Source: Candidatus Bathyarchaeota archaeon (GTDB lineage: Archaea; Thermoproteota; Bathyarchaeia; Bathyarchaeales; Bathyarchaeaceae). Taken from it: a DNA stretch of 7,682 nt. The stretch is from assembly GCA_020348365.1 (NCBI GenBank), contig CP070749.1, positions 599,708 to 607,389 of the forward strand, in the 5' to 3' direction. The notes beneath the pieces were generated by a model, which saw nothing but the letters and a program-made list of their open reading frames with translations, did no database searches and was not told where the DNA came from. The translations under genes were made by a program, and so were the position numbers. Below are positions 1-6,873 of this stretch, piece by piece (position 1 is the first letter of the stretch; every line of letters begins with the position of its first letter).

Positions 1-639
1 TTCTTCGAACCGCTCATTTTTGAGAACGGTGAGTTCAAGCATCTACCTCCCTTCAGTGGTAGGGAAGTCTACGAGTTTCCAGACCCCATAGGTTCAGTGA
101 CCGTTTACTGCACAGACCACGAAGAGGTAGAAACCCTTCCAAGATTCATCAAGAAAGGCGTTAAATACACAGACTTCAAGCTGGCTTTCTCGCCAGAAAC
201 CGTCGAGCTTCTGCAGACACTGAATCAAATCGGTCTCATGAGTTCGAAGCCGGTAGACGTCAGGGGCGTTGAAGTTTCACCTCTCGACGTTTTCATTACT
301 CTCATTCCCACGCCAAGCGAAATAGCAGGCAAAGTCAAGGGATACGCATGTATATTGGCCGATGTCAGAGGGGAGAAAGCGGGCGAAAGAATTCATCACC
401 TCGTATATACGTTCATGAGTCACGAGGACGCCTATAAGAAACTTGGAGTCACGGCAACAGCATATCTAACAGGCATTCCAGCATCAGTAGGGGCGGCAAT
501 GCTTGCGGAAGGAAAGATAAAGAGGAGGGGAGTCTTTCCCCCTGAAGTATTGAAGCCAGAACCCTTCATACAAGAAATAGGGAAGAAAGGCATAATAACA
601 CACGAAAAGAGAACGATAATGAGAAGCCTCGATCGATAG
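1..639 (+). CDS. Saccharopine dehydrogenase family oxidoreductase, C-terminal part (5' end cut by window)
   Basis: The frame is open from base 1 to the TAG at 637-639, giving 212 residues. A GTG at 97 is not the true start, because the residues before it (PFSGREVYEFPDPIG, about 17-31) already belong to the family. Family signatures are YCTDHEEVETLPRFI at 36-50 followed by a GVKYTDFKLAF segment, then YLTGIPASVGAAML at 155-168 and GVFPPEVLKPEPF at 177-189, the usual ending of this family. This is the catalytic and dimerisation domain; the N-terminal NAD(P)-binding Rossmann domain lies outside the window. Family members include saccharopine dehydrogenase, lysine 6-dehydrogenase and carboxynorspermidine reductase, and the visible part does not decide between them. 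The next gene runs in the same direction after a 97-base gap that carries its own promoter, so an operon is unlikely. Family is confident, substrate is not. Confidence 0.85.
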   Translation, partial: FFEPLIFENGEFKHLPPFSGREVYEFPDPIGSVTVYCTDHEEVETLPRFIKKGVKYTDFKLAFSPETVELLQTLNQIGLMSSKPVDVRGVEVSPLDVFITLIPTPSEIAGKVKGYACILADVRGEKAGERIHHLVYTFMSHEDAYKKLGVTATAYLTGIPASVGAAMLAEGKIKRRGVFPPEVLKPEPFIQEIGKKGIITHEKRTIMRSLDR

Positions 640-697
640 AAACCACTGATGTAGGTTGCCACTGCCAAGGCAAGTACCCGCGCACCTAAGATTATTA

Positions 698-706
698 TTC
701 TATATC
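698..706 (+). promoter_or_regulatory. Archaeal TATA-like box for the acyl-CoA ligase
   Basis: TTCTATATC sits in an AT-rich stretch (691-706) in the 97-base gap before the ligase. Its centre near 702 predicts a transcript start about 24-27 bases downstream, near 726-729. That leaves a leader of roughly 8-11 bases before the ATG at 737, which fits the absence of a Shine-Dalgarno sequence. Assigned by eye only. Confidence 0.45.
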
Positions 707-736
707 TTCCGCAATTGGACTCCAGATGAATCCTGA

Positions 737-2335
737 ATGAAGGTGCCTAAAAAGAGGCCATGGTTCAAATTCTGGCCAGAGAAGATACCCAAGATCCTAG
801 AGTATCCCGATGTCCCGCTCTACAGATTTCTCAAAGAATCAGCTGAAAAATACCCAAACAAGCCAGCAATTGATCATGAAAAAGATCAGATATCCTACGG
901 GAAGCTTGATGCGATGTCCGACAAGCTTGCCGCTGCACTAGGAGAATTGAAGGTACAGAAAGGTAGCTCAGTATCAATCTTCCTTCCAAACATTCCAGAG
1001 TTCGTAATCAGCTATTATGCAATTCTCAAGGCCGGAGGAGTAGTTGCACCTGCAAATCCCCTCTCCAAAGAGATTGAGCTAAAGCACATACTAAATTACT
1101 CTAACTCAGAAACCATAATTGCCCACGAATCTCTTTACCCAATCGTTAAGAAAGTGCAAAGAGGAGCCGCCCTGGAGAACATAATAACAGTTGGGCAGAG
1201 GCGACGCCAAAACACCTGCCTTTTCAGAGACCTCGTCAGGAAACACGCTCCTCAACCATTCCAGATCAAGATATGGCCAAAACGAGATGTCGCAGTCATT
1301 CAATGCACTGGCGGCACAACAGGCACACCAAAAGGCGCCATGCTGACTCATTACAATCTGATTTCAAATGCCATCATGAACGCCCGCTGGTTCGGTTGGA
1401 GTAGTGATGATGTCGTTCTTGCGGTCCTACCTCTCTACCATTCATGGGGGGCATCTTACATGAATTCGGCAGTCTACGTTGGAGCTACTCTAGTACCTGT
1501 CACACGTTTTGACCCTGAAAGGGTTCTTCAGCTTGTTGAAGAGAAGAAAGTCACGGTCTGGTATGGCGCGGCGACCATGTTCACTCTCATCACGAGTCAA
1601 CCTGCCATCACCAAATATGATCTCTCTTCCCTACGCTGCGTCAAAGCAGGCGCCGCCCCAATACCTAATGCCACAAAAACAAGATGGGACAATCTGACTG
1701 GCGTGGAACTGATATTAGGTTACGGCCTGACAGAAGCCTCAACTGAGACTCATAACAGCCCGCCAAACAGAGTGAAGATCGGATCTATTGGCATACCAAT
1801 AATAGACACAGACGCAAAGATTGTCGACATCGAAACAGGCACGAAAGAACTTCCACCTGGCGAAGCCGGCGAACTAATCGTGAAGGGCCCACAAGTCATG
1901 AAAGGCTACATAGGAAGCCCCAAGGAGACCGAGAGAGCGCTTAGAAAGGGTTGGCTCTACACTGGAGACATCGCAAAAATGGATGCAGAGGGCTATTTCT
2001 ACATTGTTGATAGGCTGAAAGACACAATCAAGTACAAAGGCTACAGCGTGTACCCAGCAGAAGTCGAGAATGCACTATACACGCACCCTTCGATTAAAGA
2101 GTGCGCCGTAATAGGCAAACCAGATCCCATTGCAGGAGAGATCCCCACGGCCTACATAATTTTGAAGAAAGGAGCTACAGTGACTAAAGAGGAGCTCATT
2201 GAGCACTGCAAAGAAAAAATCGCGCCCTACAAAAGAATCAGAAGAGTTGAATTCGTAGCTGAACTACCGAAGAACACTGCAGGAAAGATTCTGAGAAGAA
2301 CTCTAAGGAACAATGAATCTCGCAGGGAAGGCTAA
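737..2335 (+). CDS. AMP-forming acyl-CoA synthetase (long-chain fatty acid-CoA ligase type)
   Basis: This complete 532-residue protein of the adenylate-forming (ANL) superfamily would activate a carboxylic acid with ATP to an acyl-AMP and then form the CoA thioester in the cytoplasm. All core motifs are intact: the phosphate-binding loop CTGGTTGTPKG (190-200), GYGLTEAS (328-335), YTGD with the ribose-binding Asp (408-411), the hinge region DRLKDTIKYKGYSVYP (425-440) and the C-terminal PKNTAGK with catalytic Lys517. The N-terminus (RPWFKFWPEKIPKILEYPDVPL) resembles long-chain fatty acid-CoA ligases. The start is fixed because an in-frame TGA (734-736) directly precedes the ATG. No Shine-Dalgarno is visible, so leaderless or near-leaderless translation is likely. 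It converges on the MFS gene, leaving 16 bases between stops. Substrate cannot be read from sequence: a fatty acid is the default, but betaine or carnitine CoA ligases belong to the same superfamily. Confidence 0.93.
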   Translation: MKVPKKRPWFKFWPEKIPKILEYPDVPLYRFLKESAEKYPNKPAIDHEKDQISYGKLDAMSDKLAAALGELKVQKGSSVSIFLPNIPEFVISYYAILKAGGVVAPANPLSKEIELKHILNYSNSETIIAHESLYPIVKKVQRGAALENIITVGQRRRQNTCLFRDLVRKHAPQPFQIKIWPKRDVAVIQCTGGTTGTPKGAMLTHYNLISNAIMNARWFGWSSDDVVLAVLPLYHSWGASYMNSAVYVGATLVPVTRFDPERVLQLVEEKKVTVWYGAATMFTLITSQPAITKYDLSSLRCVKAGAAPIPNATKTRWDNLTGVELILGYGLTEASTETHNSPPNRVKIGSIGIPIIDTDAKIVDIETGTKELPPGEAGELIVKGPQVMKGYIGSPKETERALRKGWLYTGDIAKMDAEGYFYIVDRLKDTIKYKGYSVYPAEVENALYTHPSIKECAVIGKPDPIAGEIPTAYIILKKGATVTKEELIEHCKEKIAPYKRIRRVEFVAELPKNTAGKILRRTLRNNESRREG

Positions 2336-2351
2336 GCAGACATGCACACGC

Positions 2352-3527
2352 CTATCGGGGTAGCGAGGTAGAATCCGTTTCTTTGTGTGCGATTAGCGAC
2401 AGGGCACATCCGATTGCTGAGGCTACTACACACAATACGTAGGGAGTGCTGACAGAATGTATAGTTGCTATGCCTCCAAGCATCGGTCCGAGAAAGAAGC
2501 CGACTCCCCATGCAATGTTCTGAAAGCCCGCAATTAATCCTCGTTGGGAAGACGATACTCCGTCCATGAGAAGAGCCGTCGCTGCCACATACAGTATCCC
2601 CACACCTCCTCCTACAGCAATAGCTGCAAACAATAGAGACGCAAAGGAGGGAGGGAAGACCAATACGAGAAAACCTAGAGCGGACATGATGAACGCCAGC
2701 AAAATCATGAGATGCCGACCAATCATATCCGAGAATCTGCCCGCCGGATATTGGACGAACGTTTCTGCGATGTAGTAGCTGGTCAAGAGAGCACCGACCA
2801 AATATCCTTTCATCAATATTTCACCCGCGTGTACAATGAATTGGGACTCGACAACTCCCAGAAACAGGGCGGCAAATGCAGTATCTATGCAAGGAATGAG
2901 CAACCCCTTCTTTGCTATCACCCCAAATCCAGGTCCGATCCTTGAAGAATCCGTAATCTCTTCGGTGGAGGTTTTGGATTTCTCTTGAAGCCCGAGAAGG
3001 ATTAGCAAAGCCGTAGAAAACGCGAAAGCTGAACAAATGTAGAATACGTTAAGATAGGTAAGCTGTTCGATCAGAAAGCCGCCTAGGAATGATCCGACGA
3101 TGAAACCGATCCCCTGAAACAGCGCAACCTTACCAAGAGCCCCACCCATCTCTTGAGAGGCATAGAGATCAGCAATAAGGGCAGTAGGTACGATCCAAAA
3201 GGACGCACCGGAAAACCCCTGCAACAGTGCGATGACCACAAGAGATTCAGGGTTGCTCACAAAGGTGAATAAAGCGATGACGACAGAGTACCCCAACATC
3301 CCGATGCTGAGCGCCAACTTTCTGCCTAGGCGATCAGATACCTTCCCCCACACAGGGGATGCAGCGACATAAGCTAAGGCATATGCTGAGAAGATAAAAC
3401 CAACTGTCACTCTATCCGCACCAAGATTATAGGAATACAGTGGTATAACGACGGTGAGTATTCCCACGGCCAACGCATAGAGAAGCAGTACCGAAAACAG
3501 CAACCTAAGATTCACTTCACGATTCAT
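2352..3527 (-). CDS. Major facilitator superfamily (MFS) transporter
   Basis: This 391-residue membrane protein has a typical 12-helix MFS length and hydrophobicity. The MFS motif A between helices 2 and 3 is clear (GKVSDRLGRK, 61-70) and is repeated in the second half (GRFSDMIGRH, 263-272), reflecting the internal duplication of the fold. A hydrophilic loop of about 25-30 residues near 181-207 separates the two halves. The glycine-rich GFSGASFWIVP (104-114) and GFFLGPMLGG (343-352) segments fit helices 4 and 11 of drug/sugar-efflux-like MFS proteins. The substrate is unknown; it may export a drug-like compound or import a small solute. The first in-frame ATG is at 3527. A TTG at 3536 would add three residues, and neither start has a well-spaced Shine-Dalgarno sequence. 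It ends with TAG and lies 149 bases downstream of MttB-A on the same strand, so it could be read through from there or have its own promoter. Confidence 0.9.
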   Translation of the reverse strand: MNREVNLRLLFSVLLLYALAVGILTVVIPLYSYNLGADRVTVGFIFSAYALAYVAASPVWGKVSDRLGRKLALSIGMLGYSVVIALFTFVSNPESLVVIALLQGFSGASFWIVPTALIADLYASQEMGGALGKVALFQGIGFIVGSFLGGFLIEQLTYLNVFYICSAFAFSTALLILLGLQEKSKTSTEEITDSSRIGPGFGVIAKKGLLIPCIDTAFAALFLGVVESQFIVHAGEILMKGYLVGALLTSYYIAETFVQYPAGRFSDMIGRHLMILLAFIMSALGFLVLVFPPSFASLLFAAIAVGGGVGILYVAATALLMDGVSSSQRGLIAGFQNIAWGVGFFLGPMLGGIATIHSVSTPYVLCVVASAIGCALSLIAHKETDSTSLPR

Positions 3528-3613
3528 TGCCCTCAACCCTGCGATGGTGCATCAAATCATCTGATAGTACAAACGATATGGTCTATCTGTCAATCGATGA
3601 TCAACTGGACGCA

Positions 3614-3639
3614 TGTGTGCACCAATTAACCTGTGTGCA
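3614..3639. repeat. Pair of TGTGTGCA direct repeats, possible operator
   Basis: The octamer TGTGTGCA occurs at 3614-3621 and again at 3632-3639, an 18-base period, with AATTAA between the copies. The pair lies in the 149-base gap between MttB-A and the MFS gene, about 90-110 bases upstream of the MFS start, and could be a site for a dimeric regulator. It is short and could be chance. Nothing else recognisable was seen in the gap. Confidence 0.3.
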
Positions 3640-3685
3640 TGAAGTACCAAATGCAGGCGCCGAGGAAAGACTGATTTGATTATTC

Positions 3686-5119
3686 TCACTTTCTGTCTCG
3701 TTCTCTTTTCCATGCTTTCTTGACGATTCCTCTCAGCTCTTCTTGGATGCTTTTTTCTAGCGGTTCTGGTTGATGGGCGCTCAGAAGGTTCCTAGCCCTT
3801 TCCCTAGCCGTCTCTTGGATATCCTTCACCTTCGACTTATCAAGTATTTCCGCAGCAACGATTTCTTTTCGTAGATGTTCAAGCGTATGCTTCTCGGCCA
3901 GAAAGTTGCCCGCAGGCCCGACTTTGTGAATCAGATCATCGGCTAGCGTTTCACCGTCGACCTTAATCCCTCTCATGCATCGGAGAACCATACCTGTGAT
4001 TTCATTTGAAATAACCATATCCTCGTAGGACAAGGTCTTGGAGTTCTCAATCAATCCTCCATCATATAGGATATCAGCATTCGCCAGAGTCGGCAGAATC
4101 GCCATCATACTCCACAAAAATCCGAGGCTGTCATCATCAAGTCCTGACCAACCTCCGCTGAAACCGTTGACCAGAGAAGGAAAGCCATAATACCCTGCCA
4201 GCTGCGCCGCGCCCATGGCGATTAATCCATTTTCAACAAGACCAAAAATCGACCGTTTGGGCAGACTTTTCATATTCAGAACTATGGATGATGTGCCGTA
4301 GATCAGAGGCACGTTAGGGTTCTGCAAATAAGCGATTAACATGCCACTTAGCACCTCAGCATTGGTTATTGATAGGGTGCCCGCAATGGTCATAGGCGAC
4401 GTCCCCCCAGCCTGTGCCATGTTCAGAATTATGAGGGGTATCTCGTGCTTAGCACATTCTAGAATGCCCTCAGTGTTTTCCCTTTCATGTATAAGAGGCG
4501 AGACGGGAGTCTGCATAAAATCTATTATTGGTCTTTTCCGTAGTTCTTCGAAGCCTCCTGCCACTACAGCTGCCATTTGAATCATATCTCTTGCGTTGTC
4601 GGTGCCTAAAGCACCAGTGTCTATGTGTTTCTCAGTGTTGTTGAACATGGCATCAATCTCTTCCAAACCCATAATCTCAGATGGGCAATCCAGAGCATCC
4701 ACCATGATTGAGTAAATGTGGAAATTCTCTAGAGCGTCCGCTAACCTCGCGCTATCTTCCACATCCTTCTTGGTCGACGGTCTGACTTTCCCCGTGGCCA
4801 AATCTAAGACTCTGACCCCCGTGCTGGAAGTCATAACATGAAACCTGCCTTCTTTCAGGGTCAAATCATTCTTTGAATTCCTACCACATAATCTAGCGCA
4901 TCTTCTAGCCTTCGTGATCAATTCTTCAACCAGATTCTGCGGAATCCTTACAATCTTCCGTTTGGAATCCACATATGCTCCAGCATCATCCAGTAGTTTC
5001 CGCGCGTCTTCCTCATCCACTCTAACTCCTGTCTCTTCGAGAACCTTCAACGTCGAGGAATGAATTCTTCGAAGGTCTTCTCCTCGGATAAAGCCCGACC
5101 CTTCGCGTGAGTGCTCCAA
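3686..5119 (-). CDS. MttB-family (non-pyrrolysine) amine:corrinoid methyltransferase, copy A
   Basis: This complete 477-residue member of the trimethylamine methyltransferase (MttB) superfamily has a TIM-barrel fold, and members transfer a methyl group from a tertiary or quaternary amine to a cognate Co(I) corrinoid protein. Recognisable segments are the N-terminal helix HSSTLKVLEETGVRV (20-34), FNNTEKH (159-165), ELRKRPI plus PVSPL (192-209), SPMTIAGTLSITNAEVLSG (241-259), NADILYDGGLIENS (347-360), GPAGNFLAEKHTLEH (401-415) and a C-terminal HQPEPLEKSI (449-458). Length matches the family and there is no in-frame TAG, so pyrrolysine is absent. The region where pyrrolysine occurs in MttB appears to align with 315-330 (SLVNGFSGGWSGLDDD). 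The start is TTG at 5119, supported by GGGAG seven bases upstream. A 134-base gap separates it from MttB-B upstream, so co-transcription is possible. Glycine-betaine-type MtgB is the nearest functional model; the substrate is unknown. Confidence 0.92.
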   Translation of the reverse strand: MEHSREGSGFIRGEDLRRIHSSTLKVLEETGVRVDEEDARKLLDDAGAYVDSKRKIVRIPQNLVEELITKARRCARLCGRNSKNDLTLKEGRFHVMTSSTGVRVLDLATGKVRPSTKKDVEDSARLADALENFHIYSIMVDALDCPSEIMGLEEIDAMFNNTEKHIDTGALGTDNARDMIQMAAVVAGGFEELRKRPIIDFMQTPVSPLIHERENTEGILECAKHEIPLIILNMAQAGGTSPMTIAGTLSITNAEVLSGMLIAYLQNPNVPLIYGTSSIVLNMKSLPKRSIFGLVENGLIAMGAAQLAGYYGFPSLVNGFSGGWSGLDDDSLGFLWSMMAILPTLANADILYDGGLIENSKTLSYEDMVISNEITGMVLRCMRGIKVDGETLADDLIHKVGPAGNFLAEKHTLEHLRKEIVAAEILDKSKVKDIQETARERARNLLSAHQPEPLEKSIQEELRGIVKKAWKRERDRK

Positions 5120-5126
5120 TGACAGT

Positions 5127-5131
5127 CTCCC
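5127..5131 (-). promoter_or_regulatory. Shine-Dalgarno sequence fixing the TTG start of MttB-A
   Basis: Read on the minus strand this is GGGAG, followed by seven bases and then TTG at 5119. No ATG or GTG gives a better-placed start, and the protein aligns with MttB-B from shortly after this point. Confidence 0.6.
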
Positions 5132-5168
5132 TTCCCTGGACTCGTGGATTCATGGAGATCTCTCTTCA

Positions 5169-5180
5169 GCTAAAAGATTT
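5169..5180 (-). promoter_or_regulatory. Weak TATA-like stretch upstream of MttB-A
   Basis: On the minus strand the 134-base gap between MttB-B and MttB-A contains AAATCTTTTAGC. If used as a TATA box, transcription would begin near 5148, about 28 bases before the TTG start. The match is poor, and the alternative is read-through from MttB-B. No terminator hairpin was seen in this gap. Confidence 0.22.
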
Positions 5181-5253
5181 TGCCTGGGTAGTGTAGCCTC
5201 ATCTGAAGTTGATTACCTCTCAGGATGGCGCGCTCGGGGCATTCGAGAAGGCT

Positions 5254-6678
5254 TCACAATACTTCTTCTTCGCAGTCTTTGATGACCTGATTCATTTCAC
5301 TGCGGACGTCCTCTTCAATCGGTGGGGGCGTGTGCGTCGAGAGTATTTCGCTAACTTTTCGCTTTGCTCTTTCGACTGGTGAACCCGAGGTCGAAGGTAA
5401 GACGAAGGTTTCAGAGCTTTTTCGAAGCCACATCTCACGTCTGAAGTGATATAGTGTGTGTTTCAGCCCGAGGAAGCTTCCTCCAGGGCCAGCTGCGCGA
5501 ATAGCATCGAATGCCAACGTTTCCCCATCCACTTCAAAACTGCGCAGAAACGCACGAGCTTGTTCCCAAGCCTCAACGTCAAGAATGACCTGTTCCAGCG
5601 CTGCGCTCTCTGCCGCCTCAAGCGAACCAAACCCTCCAGTGATGTCTGTGCGGCACATGTTGTGGAACGCATATGTAGCCGCGGCGCTTGAAAGGGATTT
5701 GAGATCGGGAGGAGCTTCATCCATTCCTAGCGATGCCACTTGGCTTGGAAGTCCATAAAATTTCGCCATCTGCGCGCACCCGGCTGAAACAAGGGGCAGC
5801 TCAGGCGCTGCATAGTTGATTTCTCCAGTTCTCATATCTGCTGGCGTTGATTCTGCACAGTAGATGAGTGGAGCACCAGGATTCGCACATTCAGCAATGA
5901 CAAGGGCGGCGAGGTTCTCGGCGTTTATGATCGCTAATGTTCCAGCAATTGTTGCAGGCGCAGTTGCACCACTCAACGCCATCGACATGGGTGAGATCGG
6001 GATTCCTGCTTGTGCAAGCATCACCATCGCCTCAGACATGCCCTTCTCAAATTGTAGAGGGCTGACGGGGCATTGGACTGTTGAGAATATGGGTCTCCGC
6101 CTGAGTTCCTTCTCGCCTCCAACAATTGCAGCTGCCAAACTAATCTGCCACTTTGCCTCATCTTCGCTCAAGGCTTGGTACTGAACGTGCTTCCCTGTAT
6201 GTTCAAAGGCGACAGCTAAGCCATGCACCATCTGGACTGGCGGAGGAACTTCAGTCGGAGTCACAATCGGCCAGAAAAAGTCAACTGTATCAAGATAATC
6301 GCCTATGATCGCGAATTCCCTCAAGTCCGATCTTCTTGTCGCCCTCTTCTCGCCGGTTCTGAAGTCTCTCATAAAGACGGAAAAGCCACTTAGGGTGGCG
6401 ACGGGGAAATCATCTGATGGAAGCCTCAGGTCATGCGCCGGTTCTCTACTGCAAAGAGTGATCTCCTTCGGTGCTTTCTTGATGGCTTCCTCGGTGAGAG
6501 ATTCCGGAATCTTCACAACAGAATGTGCAGCATTGATTTCTGCCCCGCTCTTGCCAAGCAGACCTTTCACTTTTTCGCTCAAGACTTTGATTCCTATCTC
6601 CTCTAGAATCTTCAGACTCGTCTCATGGATGCGCACAACTTCGTCTTCGGACAAGAAAGTGAAATATCCAGATGCCAA
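5254..6678 (-). CDS. MttB-family (non-pyrrolysine) amine:corrinoid methyltransferase, copy B
   Basis: This complete 474-residue second member of the MttB superfamily has the same predicted role of demethylating an amine or betaine onto a corrinoid protein. Shared landmarks with copy A are IHETSLKILEEIGIKV (17-32), FEHTGKH (158-164), ELRRRPI and PVSPL (191-208), PATIAGTLAIINAENLAAL (241-259), FYGLPSQV (307-314), FEVDGETLAFDAI (381-393), GPGGSFLGLKHTLYH (397-411) and THTPPPIEEDV (448-458). It diverges strongly elsewhere: the probable pyrrolysine-position region is VASLGMDEAPPDLKS (314-328), and the segment after it (HNMCRTDITGGFGSLEAAES) lacks the NADILYDGGLIENS form of copy A. There is no in-frame TAG. 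The TTG start at 6678 is supported by AGGAGAG just upstream; an ATG at 6695 is out of frame. It is transcribed away from MttB-C across 184 bases and is probably the first gene of a reverse-strand unit with MttB-A. Substrate is unknown and probably differs from copy A. Confidence 0.92.
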   Translation of the reverse strand: MASGYFTFLSEDEVVRIHETSLKILEEIGIKVLSEKVKGLLGKSGAEINAAHSVVKIPESLTEEAIKKAPKEITLCSREPAHDLRLPSDDFPVATLSGFSVFMRDFRTGEKRATRRSDLREFAIIGDYLDTVDFFWPIVTPTEVPPPVQMVHGLAVAFEHTGKHVQYQALSEDEAKWQISLAAAIVGGEKELRRRPIFSTVQCPVSPLQFEKGMSEAMVMLAQAGIPISPMSMALSGATAPATIAGTLAIINAENLAALVIAECANPGAPLIYCAESTPADMRTGEINYAAPELPLVSAGCAQMAKFYGLPSQVASLGMDEAPPDLKSLSSAAATYAFHNMCRTDITGGFGSLEAAESAALEQVILDVEAWEQARAFLRSFEVDGETLAFDAIRAAGPGGSFLGLKHTLYHFRREMWLRKSSETFVLPSTSGSPVERAKRKVSEILSTHTPPPIEEDVRSEMNQVIKDCEEEVL

Positions 6679-6685
6679 ATCAATT

Positions 6686-6693
6686 CTCTCCTC
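6686..6693 (-). promoter_or_regulatory. Strong Shine-Dalgarno sequence fixing the TTG start of MttB-B
   Basis: The minus strand reads GAGGAGAG, leaving seven bases before the TTG at 6678 (nine from the AGGAG core). In-frame codons upstream contain no ATG, GTG or TTG close enough to compete. A possible but weak minus-strand TATA-like sequence, TTCTTAAGAT, lies near 6722-6731. Confidence 0.65.
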
Positions 6694-6814
6694 ATGAATT
6701 GTTGCCCCAAGTATTGTGCGTCCATCTTAAGAAGGTTACACATAATCATCCCGGACCTTCAGATTCCCCAATAATGCGATGCAAAGATGAGGATGCTCGC
6801 AGACGATAGAATCG

Positions 6815-6823
6815 TTTATATTT
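6815..6823 (+). promoter_or_regulatory. Archaeal TATA box for MttB-C
   Basis: TTTATATTT is a near-canonical archaeal TATA box within the 184-base divergent region between MttB-B and MttB-C. Its centre at 6819 predicts a transcript start at about 6843-6847. The leader before the ATG at 6863 would then be about 16-20 bases, just long enough to hold the GGAG at 6849-6852. Confidence 0.6.
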
Positions 6824-6846
6824 CAAGTTAGTAGTGAGAAGGCAAC

Positions 6847-6873
6847 ATGGAGCAAATGCACTATGTCCCGTAA
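6847..6873 (+). other. Possible eight-codon leader ORF overlapping the start of MttB-C
   Basis: An ATG at 6847 reads MEQMHYVP and stops at TAA 6871-6873, eleven bases inside the MttB-C reading frame (+1 offset). Its ATG sits almost exactly at the transcript start predicted from the TATA box, so it could be translated leaderless. It may equally be chance. Nothing in the peptide suggests a known attenuator. Confidence 0.2.
6849..6852 (+). promoter_or_regulatory. Shine-Dalgarno candidate for MttB-C
   Basis: GGAG lies ten bases before the ATG at 6863. Spacing is slightly long but within the usual range, and it supports the chosen start. Confidence 0.45.

Noticed and set aside
97..639. A 180-residue gene starting at the GTG at 97
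   Set aside because: The same frame is open to base 1 and the residues before the GTG match the saccharopine dehydrogenase family, so this is the tail of a longer gene.
656..673. Small hairpin TTGCC/GGCAA after the dehydrogenase-like gene as a terminator
   Set aside because: The stem is only five pairs with an eight-base loop and no T-run follows; this is expected by chance.
2336..2351. Bidirectional terminator between the convergent ligase and MFS genes
   Set aside because: The 16-base gap holds no inverted repeat or T-rich tract.
2566..3036. Small frames on both strands inside the MFS gene
   Set aside because: The MFS frame is complete with paired motif A copies, and the alternatives show no family features.
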